The notes under the pieces: model-generated | Seen by the model: only the letters and a program-made list of their open reading frames with translations | Databases searched by the model: none | What the model was told of the DNA's origin: nothing | Position numbers and translations under genes: made by a program | Shown: piece after piece, positions 9,877-20,428 of the stretch | Layout of the letters: each line of letters begins with the position of its first letter | Numbering within the stretch: position 1 is the stretch's first letter | Assembly (NCBI GenBank): GCA_014825775.1 | Contig: MVAQ01000318.1 | Coordinates: forward strand, 1-20,428 | DNA: 20,428 nt | DNA from: Krasilnikovozyma curviuscula | Lineage: Eukaryota; Basidiomycota; Tremellomycetes; Cystofilobasidiales; Mrakiaceae | Direction: 5' to 3'

Positions 9877-12800
9877 ATGTCTCGATTGCTATCAACAGGG
9901 GATGATATCCCGCTCGAAGAGAGCACAGTCATCCAGCAACAACAGCACTATCAGATTGAGGAGGACGAGAACGAGGTCCCTTCCTCCTTCCTGTTTGACT
10001 CAACCCCCACACCATCAGCACGACCACCACCGATACCCACACCATCCTCGCCATCACAACCTCCAGTGGTAACAGTAGAGCCATCGATATCAGAAGATGC
10101 TCCCTTCATCCACTCGACAATCGTAAACTCGACCACCACCAACTCAATCCTCAGCAGGAAACAGAATCAGCCATTCAGGTTAAGGACTTCGCCATCCTCT
10201 TCTTCCTCCTCCTCATCCTCTTCATCTCATTCAGATGTATCATCATCCAGCTCGGTAAGAGGGAGGAAACTGGACGAAGACGACGATGACGATAACGGCT
10301 TACAACACTACCAGAACGAAACTGCGAACATGCCCTTCCTACCTCAGCCCGTTACCGCTTCCTCGTCAAGAAACGGAAAGACGCCATCATCTCAAACAAG
10401 GTTCTCCAAGCAGGAGCCGTTTACGCCCTCGCCTAATGTGGGTTTCAAGGGAAAGGGGCTTAACGAGTACGAAAAGGCAATGTGGAATTTCATCAACGTG
10501 TCAAACTTGGATGGGTTCCTAAAGGAAGTGTATGAGTATTACGTTGGGAAAGGAGCGTGGTGTATTCTGTTGAGCAGAGGGTTAAACTTGCTGTGAGTTG
10601 ACCCAATTTGCTGCCCATCTTACCCAAACCAACGTAACACAAGCGCTAAAATTCCACGCTTCCTTTTCTCAGTACAGTGCTGTTCGTTACAGTCTTTTCC
10701 ACTTTCTTGCTTCAATGTGTGGACTACTCTCTTTTGCCAAAGTCAAGCTCGCCCGATAAGAGTGTTTCACTCTCGGACGTCGTTATCCCAAAGTGTTACT
10801 CAACGTGAGTCCTTACACTTACTCACATCACTGGCAAACAAAGAACGTTGCTGTGCACTTTCTCACATGTGGTTATGGTTCCTCTGGGGTCGTGTAGTTT
10901 CTCTTGGACATTTACTCTCCTTCTCATTGTCTTCGCCATCTTCTACATTTCCCAAGTCATGTCGTTCATCTCCACTATCCATCGAACCATCGAAATGAGT
11001 AAATTCTACACCCATGTTCTAGGGGTTCCCGATGTGAGCTTCATTTGTGGAATGCCTCCTGAGCTTCCTCTTGCAGTAAATACTCTGGTCATTGACCAAT
11101 TATCATTTCGCAAAACTTGTATAGGCCGACATCCAGACCATCTCCTGGCCTACAATTGTCTCCCTCATCTCTCAAATCAAAGAACAAACACCCTTGACGT
11201 CCCTCAACAGCACCACCGCCGCCAATAATCGCAACAACGCTGGCATGAAGCTCGACGCACACGACATTGCGAACCGCATCCTCCGACAAGAAAACTACCT
11301 CATCGCACTATTTAACAAAGATCTCATTGATCTGTCAGTCCCGGTCCCAGCGTATCTGGTAGAGCATTTCCCGAAATACTTTGCACCAAAAATGAAGTCG
11401 ACGACTTCGGTTTCGACTGGAAATGGAGATGACGGGTCAGGAGATATTGGAAGGGAGATGACTTTGACAAGAGCATTGGAATGGAATCTGAGGTTCTGTC
11501 TGATGGGCTATTTGTTTGATGCAGATGGAAACGTGAGGAAGGCGTTTTTAAGGGAGAAAAATAAAGCGTCGCTGATTGTTGGGTGAGCTTCTCTCAGTCT
11601 CCCAGTCTATATCTTTAAACTTCCTGCTAATGAGTGACCTTTTAAGTCTCAAGAGGAGATTGTACTTCATGGCTCTCATCAATGCCATCTCAGCACCTGT
11701 AATCGTTGTATATCTTCTTCTCTATTCTTTCTTCAGATACTTTGAAGTAAATCAGTCCCTGTTCCTCTTTTCATTACGTTGGTTGGTGTTCAACTAAAGG
11801 TTTTTTATCATTTAGGAATATCACTCCACACCGTCTGCTCTCGGCTCACGAACCTACACTCTCTACGCCAAATGGAAATTCCGCGAATTCAACGAATTAC
11901 CCCATCTCTTCACACTACGTCTTGACTCATCTTATCCAATCGCCAAAGAATACATTGACCTCTTTCCCAAAGGACCGCCTGTCATCGCCGCTCGTTTTGT
12001 CGCTTTTATCGCTGGAAGTTTTGCGAGTGTTCTGCTATTACTCTCAGTCTGGGATCCTGAGCTCGTACTCCATTTCGAAATCACCGGTGGTAAAACAGTG
12101 CTATTCTGGATTGGCATCTTTGGTGGTGTCCTCGCTGTCGCTAGGGGTATGATCCCACCAAGCAACACAATCTTTGAGCCAGAGCTCTTACTTCGAGGTG
12201 TCATCCACTATACGCATTACTTCCCATCGTCATGGGAGAACCAGCTGCACTCTCAACATGTCCATTCGGAGTTTGGGAAGCTGTTTGAGATGAAGCTGGT
12301 GGTGTTTGTGCAAGAGATGATGAGTGTTGTGTTGACGCCGTTGATCTTGGCTTGGAGCGTTCCAAAGTCGGCCGGTGGAATCGTTGACTTCTTCAGAGAG
12401 TTCACGGTCAAGGTTGAGGGTGTAGGGTATGTGTGTTCTTTCGCTGTGTTTGATTTTAAGAGACATGGAAATGTCAAGGTAAATTCGCGGCTCTCAATCA
12501 CAACTTGTCAGCTCTTGAAGCGCTCGCTGACGGACTGCTCTTCTATCATTGCAGTTTGGCGCTCCGGCCGCCGCTGGACAAACAGAACATCTCATGTCTA
12601 AGGAAGGTAAAATGGAGAAATCATTTTTAAACTTCAAGGCCTCGCATCCCGACTGGATGCCGAACGATACGTCAGCTTCACTCTACCTGTCCAAGGTCAC
12701 AGCACCCGATCTCACTAGCTATCATAACCACCCAACTGCCAGCTCAATCTACCAGCCACATCTGAGAGGCGGTCTCAACAGTAGTCGGTACATGACTACA

Positions 12801-13145
12801 CCTGGAATGGCTCATTCGATCTCAACTCTCAGTCCACGATACCAAACTGATCTGTCTAACTCAGTCGACGCATCACGGTTGATCCCAACCAGGTCAGCTG
12901 TTGCTAAAGGTAAACGTAGGTCTCATTCTCCAGCTGTTCGGAGGACGACAGCACAACAGCAACAACAACAGCAGCGAATTCCCGAGGTTGAAGAAGACGA
13001 TGGTTGGGCCATTCCCGATAACGGTGGTGAAATATCGCCTCCTATAAGAGACGTCGATGGAGACAAACCAGGACAAGAAGAGCTTCCTGATGATGATGTT
13101 TTGGGCCTATTGCAGGAAATATATGGAGCCAGAATAGTGAGATGA
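9877..13145 (+). CDS. ATG9: Autophagy-related protein 9, multi-spanning lipid scramblase
   Basis: Exons: 9877-10592, 10673-10804, 10898-11033, 11125-11582, 11647-11746, 11816-12478 and 12555-13145, giving 931 residues. Residues 1-195 are disordered: Gln-, Pro- and Ser-rich with a DEDDDDD run. The conserved core starts near 197 with [21 protein letters not shown] and continues [22 protein letters not shown]. Membrane segments follow at about 237-260, 284-305 and 486-510 ([20 protein letters not shown]). The hallmark block SFFRYFE...[17 protein letters not shown] comes next, then further hydrophobic segments near 570-595, 605-625 and 675-697. The C-terminal tail (736-931) is hydrophilic with a Gln run and an acidic end. 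Atg9 works as a membrane protein of Golgi-derived vesicles that seed the phagophore and re-equilibrate lipid with Atg2. Six coding introns all keep phase. It converges on the dehydrogenase with 141 bp between stops. Confidence 0.96.
10192..10230 (+). repeat. Serine-codon (TCN) tract in ATG9 exon 1
   Basis: About a dozen consecutive Ser codons, mostly TCT, TCC and TCA, in the disordered N-terminal tail. They are followed by an Asp-rich run around 10280-10300. Confidence 0.8.
12953..12974 (+). repeat. Glutamine-codon (CAA/CAG) tract in ATG9 last exon
   Basis: A run of seven Gln codons in the hydrophilic C-terminal tail, following TTA and preceding [11 protein letters not shown]. It is mixed CAA and CAG. 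Confidence 0.8.
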
Positions 13146-13286
13146 GGCGATTATTGCCGAATGATGAGCCATACCCACAAGTCAACGATAGACTACGATT
13201 TTGTATCGAATACATCTTGCTATTTTGTTGTCTTCAAGATAAACAACGTGCTTCACGCGAGTGCTGAACGAAAATAAACATCAATC

Positions 13287-14484
13287 TTAGTGCTCTACTT
13301 CTCGGGCATTCACAAGTTCTAACTCGGTCCAATCCCAAAGTTTAGCCGGTAAATCAGGCTCTCTACGTGGTAGCGTAGGCCTGTCGAGCACGCCTACAGG
13401 AGTATAATAACTTCCGCTGACAACCTCGTCGCTCGTTGCAGCCCAAACAGTGTTGTAGGCGCCTTGTTCGACCGTCAACATCTCGAACCAACTCGTGATA
13501 TACAAAAATATTTTGTTAAAGAGAGTTAGCCCCGCAATCATTTCTGTCTGGATGATCCCAGGATGGATAATTGCGACGGAGAGCGATGGATATCTCTTTG
13601 CCAGCTCGAGGCCCCAGACAAGATTGGCCATTTTACTCTGACCGTACCTTAGTGCAAAAGGTGTTCTTCAGTCCACTATTTATCTGCCAAAAGAAAGAAG
13701 GAGTTTCGTCTCTCACCTTGACCAGCCTCCCGAAACTGGGCCCATCTTTTCTACCGAATCTGGTTTCTTCAATTCTCCGAAAACGATTCCTCCCCTTGGA
13801 CATATTGTGTGACCTTTGGACGTCAAAACGACGATTCGAGGTGTTGATTTGAAGGTTTCAACCGTATGAGTGAGGGTTGGTTCGAGGAGTTTGAAGAGGA
13901 AGGCGTGACCTGAACAAATGAGCAGAGACTACCAGTAAGAAATGATATTAGAAAAATAAAGATGCCTTTGCTGACCCATGTGATTGGTCCCGAATTGGAC
14001 TGTAAACAAAGGAGAATTTTGTCAATAAAGAGCTGCCAATAGTTGAATCCAACTCACTCTCGTACCCGTCCTCCGTTAAAGCTGGGGGGAGGTCCAGCAC
14101 ACCAGCATTGCAGATCAGGACGTCCAATTTGTCTTCAAGAACCTTGAACTTTTCCACAGATTCGCTGATGGACTTGAAGCTCGCCAGATCGCAGCGGATA
14201 AAAGTGAGTTTCGCTGCGGGTGCTGTTATGGCGAGTTGATCGATAAGACTTTGAGCTCTCGTCGCGTCTCTTCCTGTGAAGAGGATGTGCTCTGGGGGTT
14301 GCTCAATCGATGCAAGCTGGATGATGGCTTCTCTGCCTATTCCTCCGGTGCCTTTAATTATTAGAACGCGTAGGTTCGTTTATCAGGATAGAAATAAGAG
14401 ACAGGAGAGGTGTCTCTCACCTCCGGTGAAAAAAACCACCTTCCCTGCTTGACTTCCAATGTCCTTCAGTGGGTTGAGAACCAT
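13287..14484 (-). CDS. Short-chain dehydrogenase/reductase
   Basis: Exons: 14484-14421, 14351-14058, 13999-13976, 13909-13717 and 13647-13287, giving 311 residues. The third exon is only 24 nt but encodes the conserved QFGTNHMG helix, so it is secure. Seen: cofactor loop TGGTGGIG (20-27), GRD after the second strand (favouring NADP(H) by analogy with related SDRs), CNAG (102-105), LTS with Ser158, and the YGQSK active site (Tyr193, Lys197), followed by a PGIIQTEM turn. This layout fits the retinol dehydrogenase/WWOX-like classical SDRs. The substrate cannot be told. A hydrophobic stretch near 230 (LFNKIFLYITSWFEML) might associate with membranes. The gene lies head-to-tail behind the polymerase gene, with 158 bp between the polymerase stop and this ATG. 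Confidence 0.88.
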
Positions 14485-14642
14485 GGCTATAATACGAGTG
14501 GAGGGTGGGAAGGAGGATCAGTGGGTGGAAGAACCCACAGCTTCACAACCTGTGTCAAGGCTTCAGCTCGCCCAACGTAAGAGCCAAAAGAGAAAAGAAT
14601 TATTTACATGTGAAATAACATCCAATCAGTCGTGGGCTAGAT

Positions 14643-17600
14643 TCAGTGCGATTTACTCAGTGTTTTACTATCAAGTGTTCTCTCATGAGGCTCTCTCCAC
14701 CTCAAACCCAGCTCGGCGAATATATCCTGCTCCGTTCGGCAAGCCAGAAGAGTCCCCTCGGTCACCTTCTTTCCATTCTTTCCTCTCACAACACCCGCGT
14801 ATAGCCCACGCTGGTTCAAACTGTAACCGCCAAGATTTGCCAGGTATCGCACAGCTCTAAGTGAAAGAAACAAATGATGAGAAACGGAAAAGTTCTGCCA
14901 AAAAAGGGGGGAGCGTAGACGTACCGGTTGAAGTATGCGTCGCCCGTGAAGTACATTAAAGCCGCACCTGTAGAATGGGATGTTAGAAATCGATACCATC
15001 TCAAAAAGCAAAAAAAAAACGACTTGCCTAGTTGATCGTAAGGAATTGTAAGGATGTCGATATGTCGAACTTTGTTTTCTCCAGCAAGTTTACAGAGACC
15101 CATATCTGAAGAGATGCAGTCAGTACCGATTCGATAGCCTCGAGAGCGAGCCCACTTACACTTGGCTTCGAGATTTTCTGCGTCATCTGGCAAGCTCAGC
15201 TAATAATAACAAGACATTAGCACCTGCTCGTAGTTAAGTTTCGAAAGAAAGCAACTGACATGACCAATCAACAGACCGTTTTCATTCAAAACCTTTAAAA
15301 GTTTTTGCAGGACGCCTGTGATAAAGGACAGCTCGATATCAACTGCAGGAAATGAAGCAAACTTATTAAAAAAGACATACCTTTGTGCGTAGAGCCGGCG
15401 GAGGGATCTTTAGTTCTGTAAGGAAAAGAAAGATACATTGAGATGGTAACCAAATTACGTTTCTAGCGGCCCAAGAGAAGAGCTAGCAACGCATATTAAG
15501 ATATCAATGTCTCCACAGGTTTGCTGTCCCCTTCGATAGCTTCCCATCAACTCGATTTCAAGTTTCTTCAGAGAGAAGTTGAGAGGTTCTTCGTCATATT
15601 GAGTCTTGCGTGTCTACAAAACAAAACATTACGTACCGGATCGATTGTGAAAGCAGCCGCTTTGATGACTTGAAAGATTTGAAACGTCTCTTCTCGGGGC
15701 ATTCGTTCATTCAAATCTAGAATGTTCAGCCACATATTCAACAAATGAATGACATGCAATAAATCAAAGAGCACTCACCATCATAGAACTGCACACCCAA
15801 TCGGACGTTTCGACTGAGATTGTACTTGGTTGGATTGCTCCGAAGATCTTCTAGAGTTCTGGCACCTAAAATATCAAGTAAGAGGGCGTTCTAGGATGTG
15901 AAATCAACTATGGAGAGTACCAACCTTGGTCATAATACAAATGCGCAGTTCTGGTGCCAACTGAGTAGATTTTCGTGAAGATCAAGCATACTTCCGTTCG
16001 CTCGTCATTTAGTTCACTCTCTAGTCTCTCACTTTTTCCCGTTTTCAAGATTTCGATGATCTGGATAATCGGCGTTACAAGGAGGAAATGAGACGAACGA
16101 AATTCTTGAACATCGACGCACCTTTTCAGCTTGTTTATCTCCACATTTTGGTAAAAATCTTTTAGCCTGATCAACAGTGGTGATGCCAGGAGTTTTTCGG
16201 TCTCGCAGCTGTTTGGCAACTGCACGAAGAAAACATTGAGGAGATGTTGAAACATTCAAAAACGAAAGTTTAAGGAAAGACTCACTCACTTAACTTGTAA
16301 CTCCTAGATTGGAATGGGTTTCCATCGATTCTAGCCTGATATATGTCACCTAGCTGATCGAACTGGAAGCAAAATAGAATGACGTTAGAATATATATGTT
16401 AACCGCAAAAGGGAGGAACTCACGTGGGCCGCAACCAGTTCATTATTAGCTTGAAGACCAGAGGATCCAGATCTGCTTGGCTATGTACAAAGTGAACGAA
16501 AGGTGGAGAAAACACTGTCAGCTTGTTGGAATAGAAAAAAAATCATTTCGAGAACTGGCCACTTACTGAAAAGCCTCGCCTGTCGGGTTTGTCCTTTTCG
16601 TCACTTTCGCTATCATCAATGTCACTTACAACCTATAGATCTTGAAGAGGTCAGAATCATTATTGACTCTACCAGATTTTAGTGATAACTCACATTATCA
16701 TCCTCTTCGTCAAAATTCAGTTTGGCAATACCTTCTGGACCAGTCTTGAGAATGTCATCAAGTCTATCACGTCCTGTCCTCAAAGCTTTATCTGATGCTT
16801 TTAAAAACCTTGTAGCACTGAAGGGAATGGAGGTTTCTAAGTTCGTAGCTTTCGTCGCTGGGGGTACTGATTTTGAAAAAGTCACTGGCATGTCGATAGC
16901 GTCGTCCGATTTTGTATATTCAGGAATTTCTTCGAATCGAGAGTTGTCACTTCGAGAAAGTTGGCCCCGAGAAGATGTACGTCGAGGAGGAGATCCTTGT
17001 GTCGCAATTGGCGGTGGAAGATCTGGAAATAGGAGATATTGACGAGTGGGTTCGATATACTGATTTGCCTGGTTCGGTAAGAAAGAACATCAGTAAGAAT
17101 CAGTGAGATGCCCAGTGAGACAAACGTTCTGAGAATGGAGACATCAGAAACTTACTACGTTACAGTCTTGTAACCACGAGGCTTCAAGAATGAGTACTCC
17201 TGCGGGGATATCTCGAGTGGACTTGACCCTCATTGATTGCAGCACTGCTTGCGGTCCATCATTTCCGTTACGATCAGGAGCGAAGCCAATGACATGCGTA
17301 AGATCTGGATTTGGCCAAGATGGATGAAGAATACCGGAGTTATTTGAGATCTGCCAAGCAAAACGTCAATTTGAGTTTGTGAAGCAGAATAAACGTACGG
17401 TCTTACGATTTCGAGTCTGGAAACATTAGCATGAACGGGATCTGTCACCTGGAGTGGGGTGGAGATCCAGAAGTGCTTCCGGTAGAAGATTCTTTGTCTA
17501 GCCCGAATTCCGATTTCCCCTTCAGTTTTCAATCTTTCCCTCAGGCTCTGATTTAGCTCTTGACAGATTGCCTTCAGTGGTTGAGGGCCAGTGGAGCTTT

Positions 17601-20379
17601 TTTTATTGCCAGAACGCCCTTTACGTTCTTTGCCTCTATAGCCGCCTTTGTGAGGATTTACAGGAAGTCCTATTGGCCCGAAAGCTCGAAATAAGGGGGT
17701 CGAAGAAGAAGACCCGGGTGTGTTACTCGGAGAGGAGAAAGCAGGACTGTGGCACGATTGTTTCTCCTTCAGCCTAGTCACAGCAAAATGTCGGGACGGA
17801 GTTACTTTCACGGAAACCTCGGGCATTTTGAGTGGCTTTGGATCAGACGTGATGGTCTCCCCTTCTTTTGGTAGTGAAAGCGGAGGTTGCATATAAAAGG
17901 AATCGGTGGTGAAAGCCCTGGCAATATTGAGTGGAGGTAAAGGCAGAGATCGCATGCTTGAGTATTCTTGGACATTGAGCCACATTTGCCCAGTTAGAAA
18001 GGATAGCTCTAAGGGCGGCGGCAATGGTTCGCCTTGACAACTTCGAGACAAGGCTGCTGTATGTGTAGTATCATTGCGTCTCTGTTCATCTTGATTATTG
18101 TCTGGTGCTTTCAGAGTAGGACCCAATTGAGCTAAGAACGAAGATGAAGACGAAGCGAAGGTGACGTTAGATGGGTCAAAGACTTCGGTGCCGTTGTCGG
18201 TGTCGACTCTCGATGTGTTTTCCGCTTGGTGCGAAGGTATCAGAGTCAACTTGAATTTTTCATGATCGGAAAATAACTTGTTTAAGTTGGACGAGGATCC
18301 AGTGCTCGAGTAATTCCCGCGCTTGTTTGAGAACGAAACGGAGGGCTGGGACCCAGCGGGTAGCAAAGCAGGGTATCGCACAGTAGAAAAAGTGGGTTCA
18401 GTAACGAGACTAGGTTGATTGCGTGCTGGGGAGTTGAAGTGCCGTTCGTTGAGTTCATTTAGGAAAGCTGGGCTGACAGCGGGCAGGAGATTCTCAATCT
18501 TTTCAGTGGCCAACTTTGGAATCAGCTCGTTGGCATGATCAGCTTCATTCTGAGATGACGGTGAGAGATGGCTCAGGCGTAAGGAAGCCTCCGAGGGTAT
18601 TTTGGGTGCAGCATCTGAACGACGATAAGGAAATTTTGGTTTGTGCGACATTTTACGCGAAGTGGAGGGGGGACTCACACTGGCCAGGAGTTTCAATGCC
18701 TCCAACTTTTGACATCGTCACATCAAAGGAATCGTAGACATTTGAAAGCTCGGTATCATTTATCTCTGAAACAGCTGCATCAACAAGATGCCGAACTATT
18801 GGGCTTTTGAAGATCGCTCTGTGTGAACACTCATTCGGCGACTCTTCGAGCTTTGCACATAATGATTGAGGTTGAGCAGTAACTTTTAATTCTGAATCTA
18901 TCATAAACAGGTTAGGTGTAGATTAGTGTAATCGTGAAAAAAGAATACAGCGGCCAACAGCGACCCACCTTTTCTTTCGACGCTGTCCAAGTTCGCAGAC
19001 TTGGGCCTTATTGGAATGCCATAGACCATCCGAGGCGACAACATGCATTCGTCCTCCGTTCTATCCCCTGCATCTTCATCAACGTCCTCATCCTTCTCAT
19101 TATCTTCACTACAGCGGTCGTCGTCCGCATCACTCGCACGACCATCTTCAACTGCCGTGAGTGTATCTAGATCCAGATCAGAAGATATAATACCTGGGGG
19201 ACCTTCGTTCTGTTTTGCGTGAGTGAATTCGTTGATGGAAGGAGGTGATGAGATGATGGTAAACCCTGCGACTTCGGATGGATCTTTACCTTTTCCCTTG
19301 TCGACTTTCCTCTTCTTGGCAAGATGATAGCTAGCAACAGATGATTCTCTTGAAATGGCGGGTAGACTAGTGCCATATGGGTGAGGTTGAGACGAGGTCA
19401 AACTGTGAGCTTCAAGTATAGGTGAAAATGACAGCGGATTTCCAAAGAAGTATTTGCCATAGATTTCTTCATCTTCGGACCAGATTTGTTTGCCTTCGGC
19501 CAATCTGCGTTTAAACCTCTCCTTGTATTTTTCATGATTCTTGATGAGAGAAACTGAAGACTTCTGAACCGGGGGTGGGAGTGTCGGAGGCGATAGATCA
19601 GTGGCTTTGGCCATTCCAGGAATCGAGAGATCCCAGTCTGCTTCTTCTTTCTCGGCTTCCCCAGGTAAGAGAAATCCTTTGTAAAACGGGCGGTGGTACA
19701 TATCGTCCTTTTCGTCGACGGGGGTGATGGGTCGAGCCAGGAAATCTTCTCGCTCTGCTTCCGTCATGATTGGCAAACAAGAAGGCTCAGATTTCCAGTC
19801 TTCAGGGTATACCATCTCTTGGTGGTGAGGCAAAGGTTTCCAGCCCATCGCTTCACGGTATTCCTTCAGCTCCCATTCGAGAGACTGACTCTCGTAATTC
19901 ATCCACTCGTTGTATTTCTTCAACTCCCAAACTGCGTCTTCACTTCATCGATTGAATAAGACCGATTGGAATATATTAGTGTCCCCTCGGAGAAAAGAAT
20001 AAGGGAGGGGCGGATCTGGGCAGCGATTAACGTACGCTGTTGTGGGATGATCAAGTGGATTCGGCCAGCCACCCTGAGCTTTGATTGATCTCCTTGGTGG
20101 TAGAGGAGCCCAATGGAAGTTAGAATTCTTTCGTTTATAGCCCCCCTTGTTCTTGGACTTCCTTCTCTTGCTATATTGCTGCGTCGTTTCTTCTTCTGCT
20201 TGTTGGCCTTGCTGGTGTTGCTGTTTATCACCATCATATTCTCCATCTGTTCGTTGGATGGCTGAAGTATCAGAAAGGTATTCCTTCTACGTGAAAGAGA
20301 GATCGTTAGCTTCTGCGTTGATTTGAGAATGCAATGGGGTGGAATCCTCAATCACTTCGTCGTCCATTTTTGTGGTCAT
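14643..20379 (-). CDS. POL4: Family X DNA polymerase (Pol lambda/Pol4 type) with BRCT domain and very long N-terminal extension
   Basis: 21 exons: 20379-20356, 20286-20036, 19942-18969, 18897-18679, 18614-17407, 17350-17156, 17068-16694, 16632-16567, 16480-16424, 16362-16290, 16219-16122, 16060-15925, 15865-15779, 15716-15637, 15565-15459, 15415-15381, 15315-15260, 15199-15160, 15105-15028, 14967-14925 and 14856-14643, giving 1471 residues. Residues 1-850 are mostly low complexity, with basic clusters (SKRRKSKNKGGYKRK; KKRKVDKGKGK, NLS-like). A BRCT-like domain spans about 865-965 (VLILEASWLQDC). The lyase-like 8-kDa domain is at about 1110-1190 (GDKQAEKIIEIL; Lys1180 aligns with the Pol beta Schiff-base lysine). 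Then come a second HhH (YSVGTRTAHLYY) and the palm: GSYRRG (1289-1294), CGDIDIL (Asp1300, Asp1302), HIDIL (Asp1377) and YFTGDAYFNR. All three catalytic Asp are present. Such enzymes fill short gaps in base-excision repair and end joining. Least certain junction: the 43-nt intron 15458-15416. Confidence 0.88.
14968..15027 (-). other. GC-AG intron in the polymerase gene
   Basis: The junction between exons 19 and 20 uses the donor CTAG/GCAAGT and acceptor CTACAG/GTGCG. Splicing here gives YDQLG-AALMYFTGD, exactly the conserved family X sequence around the sugar-selecting residues. No GT donor nearby keeps the frame and motif. This is the only GC donor in the confident models here. Confidence 0.85.
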
Positions 20380-20428
20380 CCTCACAGACTGGAGGAGAGG
20401 AGAGTAGGACCTTGTCAGGCCCTAGTTG

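Noticed and set aside
15605..15636. A 23- or 32-nt micro-intron in the polymerase gene (GTACGT...TTTTGTAG or ...CGCAAG) before the GSYRRG motif
   Set aside because: Both keep frame, but a 71-nt intron from the same donor to the CTGAAG acceptor (15636-15566) also keeps frame, has a normal length, a CTCAAC branch-like site and a pyrimidine tract. It gives IDPKLEIELMGSYRRG, which matches the family better.
17048..17062. GGTTCGA-like match to a tRNA B box (also near 13876-13886)
   Set aside because: Neither site completes GGTTCGANNCC, and no A box or cloverleaf could be formed around it. Both lie within or beside polymerase or dehydrogenase exons.
18615..20379. A separate gene upstream of the polymerase, with the polymerase starting at MSHKPKFPYR (about 18652)
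   Set aside because: MSHKPKFPYR lies inside a good 64-nt intron (GTGAGT...GTTCAG). The exons on both sides connect in phase, as do those at 18969/18897, and no stop or promoter-like break was seen.
1..20428. Mobile element, CRISPR, prophage or secondary-metabolite cluster
   Set aside because: No terminal repeats, transposase or reverse-transcriptase motifs, repeat-spacer arrays or synthase domains were seen. Nearly all sequence is explained by conserved fungal genes and their short spacers.

Overview
The window looks like nuclear DNA of a basidiomycete yeast or fungus, most likely a tremellomycete (Cryptococcus/Kwoniella type). The evidence is dense gene packing, genes broken by many introns of roughly 45-95 nt with GT(G/A)AGT-like donors and CTNA(C/T)-type branch points, and conserved fungal proteins with serine- and glutamine-rich tails. 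No mobile element, CRISPR array, virus-like block or RNA gene is visible. All gene models below were spliced by hand from the sequence, and every multi-exon model closes in frame.

Layout, left to right. (1) The 5' half of an autophagy protease gene, Atg4-like, on the minus strand (1-1071), runs off the left edge. (2) A divergent 591-bp spacer leads to an IKS-family Ser/Thr kinase on the plus strand (1663-4400, seven exons, C-terminal hydrophobic segments). (3) A 1.15-kb convergent spacer holds a possible small spliced plus-strand transcript (about 4829-5257). (4) A complete striatin homologue (STRIPAK scaffold/PP2A B''' subunit) lies on the minus strand (5553-9596, ten exons), with an unusually long 451-nt intron. 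(5) A 280-bp divergent promoter leads to a complete ATG9 on the plus strand (9877-13145, seven exons), with a probable 5'-UTR intron. (6) A short-chain dehydrogenase (13287-14484, minus, five exons) converges on ATG9. (7) A very large family X DNA polymerase (14643-20379, minus, 21 exons, 1471 residues) has a BRCT domain, an 8-kDa/lyase-like domain, the three catalytic aspartates, and about 850 residues in front of the BRCT domain.

Two core autophagy genes (ATG4 and ATG9) lie within 9 kb of each other, with a signalling kinase and a STRIPAK scaffold between them. ATG9 shares its promoter region with the striatin gene. The polymerase and dehydrogenase have no evident functional link to the autophagy genes. 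This is mainly an ordinary conserved gene neighbourhood. The points most worth a second look are the polymerase N-terminal extension, a possible membrane/soluble splice switch in the IKS kinase, the unexplained small spliced ORF, and the long structured intron in the striatin gene.
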